Part shown: in pieces, positions 1 to 6,551 of the stretch
How positions within the stretch are numbered: position 1 is the stretch's first letter
Layout: each line of letters begins with the position of its first letter
Assembly (NCBI GenBank): GCA_002686705.1
Contig: NYYH01000003.1
Location: forward strand, 1 to 23,943
Direction: 5' to 3'
Origin: Bacteroidota bacterium
GTDB taxonomy: Bacteria > Bacteroidota > Bacteroidia > Bacteroidales > F082
DNA: 23,943 nt
Made by a program: the position numbers and the translations under genes
Notes under the pieces: model-generated
The model's database searches: none
The model's input: the letters and a program-made list of their open reading frames with translations, nothing else
Told to the model about the DNA's origin: nothing

Positions 1-108
1 TGATCCCAATATGGAGATCCTTGGCATGCATAGAAACCCAATCCTCTAGCGAGAATTTGTGTTTTTATTTTTCATTTCGCTTTAGCAAACAAGTTTGCCA
101 CGCTTCAG

Positions 109-142
109 AAAAACAAAAACCCACAACTTTCGTTGTGGGTTT
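109..142 (-). terminator. Rho-independent terminator of tRNA-Ser
   Basis: Read on the minus strand, an 11-bp perfect stem (117-127 with 132-142, loop of 4) is followed by a T-rich run (TTTTTGTTTTT type). It begins about 8 bases after the 3' end of the tRNA, so it ends that transcript. Confidence 0.85.
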
Positions 143-149
143 CCTTATG

Positions 150-236
150 CGGAGAGTAAGGGATTCGAACCCCTGGACCCCGCGAAGGGTCAATGGTTTT
201 CAAGACCACCGCATTCGACCACTCTGCCAACTCTCC
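150..236 (-). tRNA. tRNA-Ser (anticodon UGA)
   Basis: On the minus strand the sequence folds as a class II tRNA. The 7-bp acceptor stem is GGAGAGT/ACTCTCC. The anticodon stem GTGGT/ACCAT (one G-T pair) encloses the loop CTTGAAA, giving anticodon TGA. A long variable arm (GACCC...GGGTC) marks it as Ser/Leu type, and the T arm carries GGTTCGAATCC. The discriminator base is G (position 150), as expected for serine. CCA is not encoded. It reads UCN codons, chiefly UCA. Confidence 0.96.
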
Positions 237-241
237 GGGGG

Positions 242-249
242 CAAAAATA
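242..249 (-). promoter_or_regulatory. Promoter -7 box of tRNA-Ser
   Basis: TATTTTTG on the minus strand matches the Bacteroidota -7 consensus TAnnTTTG and lies 6 bases before the tRNA 5' end, so transcription starts at or very near the mature end. No clear -33 TTTG is seen. Confidence 0.7.
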
Positions 250-538
250 ATATATTTTATATATCCTTTAACGTTGAGTGTGAATTTATAGAAAAATATC
301 TCTTCGCACTGATAATCTGTTATTTATACAATGCAATTATTGATAAAATGTTTAATCTATAAACCAACTATTTAATATTCTCACCGCGATAATGAACAGA
401 AATTATCAAGATCCAAAATCATTCGTCTTTTGAGCTTTCATCTTTTCAGCTCTTAACAGTAAAAAACTATAAACGTTCTCGTGGGTTATTTGAATTACTT
501 TACCTTTGATCTCTATTAAAAGGTTACACGAAACAAGC
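250..538. other. Intergenic region upstream of the cytochrome gene
   Basis: There is no convincing gene in these ~290 bases. The stretch holds the divergent upstream regions of tRNA-Ser (minus) and the cytochrome (plus), an 11-base imperfect direct repeat at 426-436 and 441-451, and the cytochrome promoter at 501-508. Confidence 0.6.
501..508 (+). promoter_or_regulatory. Promoter -7 box of the multiheme cytochrome
   Basis: TACCTTTG matches TAnnTTTG. It lies 30 bases before the ATG at 539 and overlaps the possible TTG start at 506, which argues that the ATG is the true start. Confidence 0.6.
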
Positions 539-2956
539 ATGAAAATAATTTGCATCACTATATTTGTTTTTTTATCATTTGAAAACTTTTCTCAAATTCT
601 TCTAACTACTTTTCCAGAACCTAACAAAGCTTGCCTTGCTTGTCATCAAGGTATTGAACCCATTCGTGATCATAATTCAGAAATGATGCAAGAAATTTAC
701 AAGGAAGGTATCAAGATGAATGATCCAAATGGCTGTGTTATATGTCATTATGGAAATCCTGCTGAAGAAAAAAATAAAGATATTGCTCATAAAGATATGA
801 TCATACATCCTGGATCATTATGGACATTAGATCGAACCTGTGGAAAATGTCATGAAGACTATAGTTATAATATCCACCGTAATCTAATGGAGACAGAGGC
901 TGGTAAAATTCAGGGTGGAATTTGGGGTTGGGGAGCCCCGGATGGATATCATAGTCTTTACGGAAATTATGATATAGATGATCCTGACGGACCTGTACCT
1001 CGATGGGGAACTGATGAATACAAAAAATATATGATTCGCCTTCAGGATGAATTTCCTAATGTATATGTTACTTCTCTACAGGAATTACCGAAAGCCAATA
1101 TTGACTCCATCGCTCAATACCCTGAGCAGGCTGTTTTTACTTACCTCAGGGGTGATTGTCAAAGTTGTCATGTAGGTGTACGAGGCAGACAACGCCGGGG
1201 CGATTATCGTGGGATGGGATGTGCCGCTTGCCATATTCCATATTCAGATGAAGGCTTATATAATGGTAATGATCCCTCAATCCCAAAAGATAAAGCAGGT
1301 CATTTATTGGTGCATTCTATTCAATCATCCCGTAAGGCCAAAGTACAAGTAAATGACATTACGTACTCAGGCATACCTTCTGAAACATGTACATCATGCC
1401 ACAACAGAGGTAAACGAATTGGCGTTTCATACCTTGGATTAATTGAATCTCCATATGAAACACCTTGGCAGGCTGACGGCTCGCCACAGCTAAAGTTGCA
1501 TGGGAAACGTTATCAATATATTGAAGATGATGCTCATCATCGTGCCACAAGTTTGAGTGGTGAAGAAAGTGGTATGCTTTGTCAAGATTGTCATACCAGC
1601 TTATCTCAACACGGTAATGGAAATCTCGCTACAACAACATTAGCAGAAGTTGAAGTTGAATGTGCTGACTGTCATGGAACTATTGAAAAGTACCCGTGGG
1701 AACTACCCTTGGGTTATCAGGATGAATATGGATTAGTTCCTTATACTGAACCAAGAGGGTTAACAAAAAATCTACTTGACTTTCAAAAAGATTTCTCCAC
1801 AATATATGAATATGAAGATGGCTATTTATTAACTGCCAGAGGCAATCCATTTGGAAACGTAATCAGACGCGGAAATGATGTTATTGTACATTCTGCGAGT
1901 GGTTCTGATTTTAAGAGCCCCGTGTTGAAAAACATGGCCAAAGAAAATTCATGGAAAAATCCGGCAGAGGCTATGGTATCAATGGCACAAATTCCTGTAC
2001 ACATGGAAAAAATGGAATGCTATACTTGTCATTCTTCATGGGCACCACAATGTTATGGCTGTCATATTAGAGTTGATTATTCTGAAGGTTCACAAACTAT
2101 TGACTGGATTGCTTCGGGTAAATTACACTTCGCCAATGGGGAAACCATGGAAAGTATTGGAGAAATGATACTACAACCTGGGAAATTAAGCGAGAGCAGA
2201 ACACAGGTTATTTGGGAAGACCCTGTTCTTGGAATTAATGGTGAAGGCAAGGTAACACCTATTATTCCAGGATGTCAACAAATAACAACTGTAATTGGCC
2301 CCGATGGAGAAGTATTAGTATCCAATAAAATTTGGGATACTCCTCCATTTTTAGAAAATAGTGGAGAGAAAGGTCAACGCGGCATCGACATGTCACCAAC
2401 AGCGCCACATACAACTACGGCAAAAGCTCGAACATGTGTTTCGTGTCATGCCAGTCCAAAAGCACTTGGTTATGGTATTGGTGATGGCGAATATATGTTG
2501 GGCTACCAGAAACCACGTTATAATGATATTCAAGATGCTACTGGTCAGCAGTTGAGCAAGAATAGTCAACCACAGATGGGTGCTATTCCTAACTTACCAA
2601 TGGATTTGTCGCAGGTAGTTACAAGAGATGGAGAGCAATTACAAACGGTAGGGCACCATTGGCCAATTTCTGGTCCATTAACTCAAGATATGAGAGAGCA
2701 TATGGAGCGTGTAGGAACATGTATTGCCTGCCATCAGGACTTACCTGATGGGGATATTGCCATAAGTATGATAACTGCCACTGGTAACTTGCTTGATATG
2801 GTTCCACATTCTGATGAAGAGCATGCCAAATTACTAAATAAGGATATAAATTGGACTGCCCGTACAAGGTTAATTGCACCTTTGGTACTGATTGTTTTTG
2901 TGGCGTTAATTTATATTATTTGGAGACAGCGTAAGAGATTGAAGAAACTAAAATAA
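539..2956 (+). CDS. Dodecaheme c-type cytochrome, membrane-anchored
   Basis: The protein is 805 aa from the ATG at 539; a TTG at 506 in the same frame would add 11 residues but sits inside the promoter. An N-terminal hydrophobic signal (residues 1-22) leads to an extracytoplasmic region with twelve CxxCH heme c motifs, first cysteines at about 32, 66, 101, 207, 228, 284, 348, 375, 494, 505, 633 and 728. A C-terminal transmembrane helix (about 778-795) followed by a Lys/Arg-rich tail anchors it in the inner membrane with the heme domain outside the cytoplasm. Hemes 1-3, 4-5, 7-8 and 9-10 are clustered, with long heme-free stretches at 376-493 and 506-632 that could form a catalytic or partner-binding domain. 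It should carry electrons in anaerobic or extracellular respiration, or act as a terminal reductase. I do not recognise a characterised family, and no quinol dehydrogenase, Fe-S subunit or porin lies beside it. Confidence 0.93.
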   Translation: MKIICITIFVFLSFENFSQILLTTFPEPNKACLACHQGIEPIRDHNSEMMQEIYKEGIKMNDPNGCVICHYGNPAEEKNKDIAHKDMIIHPGSLWTLDRTCGKCHEDYSYNIHRNLMETEAGKIQGGIWGWGAPDGYHSLYGNYDIDDPDGPVPRWGTDEYKKYMIRLQDEFPNVYVTSLQELPKANIDSIAQYPEQAVFTYLRGDCQSCHVGVRGRQRRGDYRGMGCAACHIPYSDEGLYNGNDPSIPKDKAGHLLVHSIQSSRKAKVQVNDITYSGIPSETCTSCHNRGKRIGVSYLGLIESPYETPWQADGSPQLKLHGKRYQYIEDDAHHRATSLSGEESGMLCQDCHTSLSQHGNGNLATTTLAEVEVECADCHGTIEKYPWELPLGYQDEYGLVPYTEPRGLTKNLLDFQKDFSTIYEYEDGYLLTARGNPFGNVIRRGNDVIVHSASGSDFKSPVLKNMAKENSWKNPAEAMVSMAQIPVHMEKMECYTCHSSWAPQCYGCHIRVDYSEGSQTIDWIASGKLHFANGETMESIGEMILQPGKLSESRTQVIWEDPVLGINGEGKVTPIIPGCQQITTVIGPDGEVLVSNKIWDTPPFLENSGEKGQRGIDMSPTAPHTTTAKARTCVSCHASPKALGYGIGDGEYMLGYQKPRYNDIQDATGQQLSKNSQPQMGAIPNLPMDLSQVVTRDGEQLQTVGHHWPISGPLTQDMREHMERVGTCIACHQDLPDGDIAISMITATGNLLDMVPHSDEEHAKLLNKDINWTARTRLIAPLVLIVFVALIYIIWRQRKRLKKLK

Positions 2957-2976
2957 GATTTTATAAAGATGATTGA

Positions 2977-3765
2977 CTAATATCCAGAACATAGCTCATA
3001 TAGTCTATCCAGCTGCTGTTGGTTAGTTGAAAAACCACAAGTTACAAGCTGTTTATGCTCAAAGTATTTTCCTGAATAACCAGATGCTTCATCTGAAATC
3101 GCAAGCCAAACCGGAGTTGAAGCACCTTGCGCTGGTGACTCATGCCCACCATAACCTAAGTTGTTACTAAGTTTTGAGTTAACATCTCCTGGGTGACAGG
3201 CAACTACGTTAATTTTATATTTTGATAAAGCACTGGCAAAATAGGTCGACAACATACGATTAGCTTGTTTCGATTGCCTGTAAGCTGTGTCATTATTATA
3301 CGTCCTATTTTTAAATTCAACATCATCCAAATCAAGACCTCCGGCCCAATAACTTGCCACATTAACAATACGAGCATCTTTAACATCATGCATAAATTTG
3401 CTCATAAACTCTATCATCCACATATAGCCAAGCACATTTGTAGCAAACTGCATTTCAATGCCCTCTTGGGTTTCCTGACGTTGGCGAGGAGTAGTACCTG
3501 CGTTGTTAACCAGAACATGAAGAGGTCCCTCCCACTCGGCAGCTAACTTTGCAATCGAATCCTTCCTGGATAGATCAACGACTTCGTAGCGAACAAATGA
3601 GTTTGAGGTACTACTTTTAATATCAGATACAGCACTAATTAATTTATTCTCATCTCTACCAATTAGTACTACTTCATATTGATGATTAGTGGCAATTGAT
3701 TCAGCAATAGCTTTCCCTATTTTGCCATAAGCCCCTGTTACTATTACTACTCTTCTATTATTCAT
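2977..3765 (-). CDS. Short-chain dehydrogenase/reductase (SDR)
   Basis: This 262-aa classical SDR has a Rossmann fold. The nucleotide-binding motif TGAYGKIG is at residues 10-17 and NNAG at 87-90. The tetrad is N110, S138, Y162 and K166 (Y-R-Q-S-K). The overall layout resembles the retinol dehydrogenase/WWOX-like branch, which oxidises or reduces alcohols and ketones with NAD(P)H, but the substrate cannot be read from sequence. It converges on the cytochrome with 20 bases between the stops and no clear terminator. No CAAAnnTA (reverse -7 box) is visible upstream; the leader instead holds a decayed heptamer repeat. A cytoplasmic oxidoreductase is likely, and any functional link to the cytochrome is doubtful. 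Confidence 0.93.
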   Translation of the reverse strand: MNNRRVVIVTGAYGKIGKAIAESIATNHQYEVVLIGRDENKLISAVSDIKSSTSNSFVRYEVVDLSRKDSIAKLAAEWEGPLHVLVNNAGTTPRQRQETQEGIEMQFATNVLGYMWMIEFMSKFMHDVKDARIVNVASYWAGGLDLDDVEFKNRTYNNDTAYRQSKQANRMLSTYFASALSKYKINVVACHPGDVNSKLSNNLGYGGHESPAQGASTPVWLAISDEASGYSGKYFEHKQLVTCGFSTNQQQLDRLYELCSGY

Positions 3766-3770
3766 AATTT

Positions 3771-3834
3771 TTGGTTTTAGTTATTGGTCTTTGGTAATTA
3801 GTGAAAATTCATACTTGATTATCCAATTATCCAT
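3771..3834. repeat. Decayed heptamer repeat tract 1
   Basis: RGT trinucleotides recur at 3779, 3786, 3793 and 3800, exactly 7 bases apart, with a further GGT at 3773. The tract runs on into AT-rich sequence ending in ATTATCC-AATTATCCA. The same arrangement is found after radC at 14011-14060. Confidence 0.5.
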
Positions 3835-3862
3835 TTCTCCATAAAAATAATAATAAAGATTG

Positions 3863-3870
3863 TACTTTTG
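3863..3870 (+). promoter_or_regulatory. Promoter -7 box of the cyclophilin gene
   Basis: TACTTTTG fits TAnnTTTG, 32 bases before the ATG at 3903. No -33 TTTG is seen at the usual spacing. Confidence 0.65.
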
Positions 3871-3902
3871 TAACTTCAAATTTAATTAATCAAAACACTA
3901 AT

Positions 3903-4340
3903 ATGAAACATGCCGAAATACATACCGCAAAAGGTATAATGAAAGTTAATTTTTATGAAGCTGATGCTCCTAATACAGTTGATAATTTTGTTGGACTTGC
4001 AGAAAAAGGTTACTATGATGGTCTAAATTTTCATCGTGTGATACCAAATTTTGTAGTTCAGGGAGGTTGCCCTGATGGTACTGGAGCTGGTGGTCCTGGA
4101 TACTCAATTGATTGTGAACTTGATGGTGATAATCAATATCATGACAGAGGTGTTCTATCAATGGCCCATGCAGGAAGAAACACAGGAGGTTCACAATTTT
4201 TCATCTGTCATTCCAGAGATAACACCGCCCATTTAGACCGCAATCATACCTGTTTTGGAAAAGTTTATGAAGGTTTAGATGTTATTGATAATATCAGTGA
4301 GGGAGATAAAATTGAAAAAATAGTTATTGTTGAAGAATAA
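3903..4340 (+). CDS. Cyclophilin-type peptidyl-prolyl cis-trans isomerase
   Basis: The protein is 145 aa, a single cyclophilin domain with no signal peptide, so it is cytoplasmic. Cyclophilin landmarks are present: NFHRV with the catalytic Arg45 (Arg55 of human CypA), VVQGG with Gln53, GTGAGGPGY, SMAHAGRNTGGSQFFI and HLDRNHTCFGKV. At the position of CypA Trp121 it has His110, a substitution that usually goes with low cyclosporin affinity. It catalyses prolyl isomerisation during protein folding. It has its own promoter and is followed 75 bases later by the BatA-like gene on the same strand. It is the PpiB type, shorter than most (about 160 aa) because the loops are trimmed. Confidence 0.96.
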   Translation: MKHAEIHTAKGIMKVNFYEADAPNTVDNFVGLAEKGYYDGLNFHRVIPNFVVQGGCPDGTGAGGPGYSIDCELDGDNQYHDRGVLSMAHAGRNTGGSQFFICHSRDNTAHLDRNHTCFGKVYEGLDVIDNISEGDKIEKIVIVEE

Positions 4341-4415
4341 CGAAATGTTGTTGAATATCGGGTTTTCAATCCAATAAGACATCCTGATAACCACATCAAC
4401 CATTATATTACACCT

Positions 4416-6455
4416 ATGATTTTTTTACGTCCTGAATTCTTGTATGGTTTATTTGCGCTTTCCATACCTGTGATTATACATCTGTTTAATTTCAGAAAGC
4501 ATAAAAAATTATATTTCAGCGATATATCAAGACTCAAAACTATAGCTACCCATACCCGAAAGGAGCAAAAACTTAAACATTATATTGTTCTGTTACTGAG
4601 GATGCTTGCCATTTTATTTATCATTCTGGCACTTGCCGGTCCTGAACTTAAAGAGGATAAACTATCTACAGCCACACCTACAGTTGCTCTTTATGTGGAT
4701 AATTCGTTTAGCATGATGGCTGAAGGGCAAAATGGAAGACTTTTTGAGAATGCAAGACATTATGCATTACAAGTGGTTGAGGAGTCTCCTGACAACACAA
4801 ACTTTATTGTATTATCAAATACTAACAATGGAGAACTAAACAGAATACATAACAAAGAAGCAGCTACATCAGAATTAGAAAAACTTCAAATTTCTTCCAA
4901 TTCGAAAAAATTATCACAGGTAGCTATAATGCGCGACAGAATTCTTAAAAATAGTGAACTACAAAATTGCGATACTTATTTGTTTTCTGACTACCAGGCA
5001 TATACGACTGATATCTCTTCTCTACAAGAAGATAGTATTAATAATTATTTTATAATTCCTTTTCAGCATCTTCAAAACAAAAATATCTATATAGATAGCT
5101 GTCATATCGACAATCCCGACCTAATGAAAGAAAAAGTAATCGGACTCACTGTATGGATAAAAAACGATTCAGATACTGATTATGAAAAAGTTCCACTTAA
5201 ATTATTGATCAACGATCAACAAAAAGCTGTTGCAGGAGTTGATTTGAAAGCCGGATCCTCAAAACAGGTGAATCTCAACTTTACAGTCTCAAAATCAGGT
5301 TGGCATTATGGACAAATTGAAATCGAGGATTTTCCAATAACTTTCGACGACCACATGTATTTTGCCTTCGAAGTAAAACAGAACATTGAAGTACTAATAA
5401 TTGGTTTTGATGATAACAATAACTTTCTCGAAAAATTTTATAGCTCTGATGATATTTTCAAAATTTCTGAGATGAATTATCGAACCATTGACTTTGGAAA
5501 ACTTAAAAATTTTGATTTGATAATATTAAATGGAATACCTGAAATTTCATCAGGTTTGGCTAGTCATGCAAAACAATATATTACTGATGGTGGTAATCTA
5601 CTATTTATACCCTCAAAAAAAGAAACTTCAAACGACATCTCCATTTTTCTAAATGAAATGAATGCAGGTGAGGTAGTTCGATTTGACACTACAGAAACTC
5701 GTGTAACCCGATTAAAACTGTCAAATAATTTGTTTTCAGAATCTATTACTAAAGTACCTCAAAACGCTGATCTACCAATTGTTAGACAGCATTATGTTTT
5801 TAAGTTTCCCAGCACTTCGGGAGTCGAAACACTGGTGAGCCTACTCTCAGGTGATGATTTTCTTTCGAAGAAGAATATTGGATCAGGGCAGCTTTATATC
5901 CTGTCTGTAGGGTTAGATGGAAGCTATGGAAATTTTGCTTCCCACCTACTTTTCATACCTGTTATGCATGGTGTGGCCTCCAAGGGAAGTTTAGTACAAA
6001 AACTATTTTACACTCTAGGTAAAGATAATAATATCAATCTAAATATTGATAACGATATAGTATCCGAAACACCATTTTCCTTTTCTTCGTTACAATCACA
6101 ACATTACATAATTCCAAGTCAGAAACATAATAATGGAAAATTAGTATTATCACTCGACGATATAGATCTTCAAAATGGTTACTACAAAGTAATGATATCA
6201 GATTCAGCAATTGCAGTAGTTGCATTTAATTTTAACCGAGACGAATCGGAAATGCATTATTTTGATATAAATGAACTCACCGACCAATTTGAAAAATCAG
6301 GTCTAAGAAATGTCACTATATTGAACATTTCCGATCCAAAATACACGGAAATTATTAATGCTTTGCAAAAAGAAAGTGATTTATGGAAGCTATTTATTAT
6401 TTTCGCACTTTCAGTAATTTTTATTGAAATACTAATACTACGTTTTTGGAAATAA
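4416..6455 (+). CDS. BatA-type vWA domain membrane protein
   Basis: The protein is 679 aa. It starts with the double-helix BatA N-terminal domain: helix one at about 8-25 (IPVIIHLFNFRKHKK follows) and helix two at about 56-76, ending in ALAGPEL. A von Willebrand A-like domain follows, with the MIDAS start DNSFSM (Asp95, Ser97, Ser99). A long extracytoplasmic region without cysteine motifs follows, and the chain ends in a transmembrane helix (about 655-677). Proteins of this layout are common in Bacteroidota and are usually annotated as aerotolerance-regulator N-terminal domain proteins; the exact job of this form is not known. The rest of a Bat operon (MoxR ATPase, BatB-E) is not in the window, so it is a stand-alone paralogue. 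It lies between the cyclophilin gene and parC on the same strand. Confidence 0.85.
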   Translation: MIFLRPEFLYGLFALSIPVIIHLFNFRKHKKLYFSDISRLKTIATHTRKEQKLKHYIVLLLRMLAILFIILALAGPELKEDKLSTATPTVALYVDNSFSMMAEGQNGRLFENARHYALQVVEESPDNTNFIVLSNTNNGELNRIHNKEAATSELEKLQISSNSKKLSQVAIMRDRILKNSELQNCDTYLFSDYQAYTTDISSLQEDSINNYFIIPFQHLQNKNIYIDSCHIDNPDLMKEKVIGLTVWIKNDSDTDYEKVPLKLLINDQQKAVAGVDLKAGSSKQVNLNFTVSKSGWHYGQIEIEDFPITFDDHMYFAFEVKQNIEVLIIGFDDNNNFLEKFYSSDDIFKISEMNYRTIDFGKLKNFDLIILNGIPEISSGLASHAKQYITDGGNLLFIPSKKETSNDISIFLNEMNAGEVVRFDTTETRVTRLKLSNNLFSESITKVPQNADLPIVRQHYVFKFPSTSGVETLVSLLSGDDFLSKKNIGSGQLYILSVGLDGSYGNFASHLLFIPVMHGVASKGSLVQKLFYTLGKDNNINLNIDNDIVSETPFSFSSLQSQHYIIPSQKHNNGKLVLSLDDIDLQNGYYKVMISDSAIAVVAFNFNRDESEMHYFDINELTDQFEKSGLRNVTILNISDPKYTEIINALQKESDLWKLFIIFALSVIFIEILILRFWK

Positions 6456-6551
6456 TAATGAATGAAGTACTTAAAAAGTGATTAAATCTTCTAATTTAAA
6501 CATTCAAATATTAAAGCATTTTCGAATTTAAAAGACACACATAAATAAGCA

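Noticed and set aside
1..108. Possible end or start of a gene at the left edge (minus-strand reading such as EDWVSMHAKDLHIG)
   Set aside because: The piece is too short and matches nothing I can name; GIY-YIG genes often sit beside tRNA-Ser in this phylum, but no motif is visible here.
21..362. 113-aa open frame on the plus strand at the left edge
   Set aside because: It runs antisense through the tRNA-Ser gene and its terminator, and its sequence is simply the tRNA read backwards.
506..538. TTG start for the cytochrome
   Set aside because: It lies within the TACCTTTG promoter box; the ATG at 539 gives a normal signal peptide.
3965..4194. Antisense frames over the cyclophilin and other genes
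   Set aside because: They mirror strongly conserved coding sequence and have unnatural composition (His/Gln/Leu runs).
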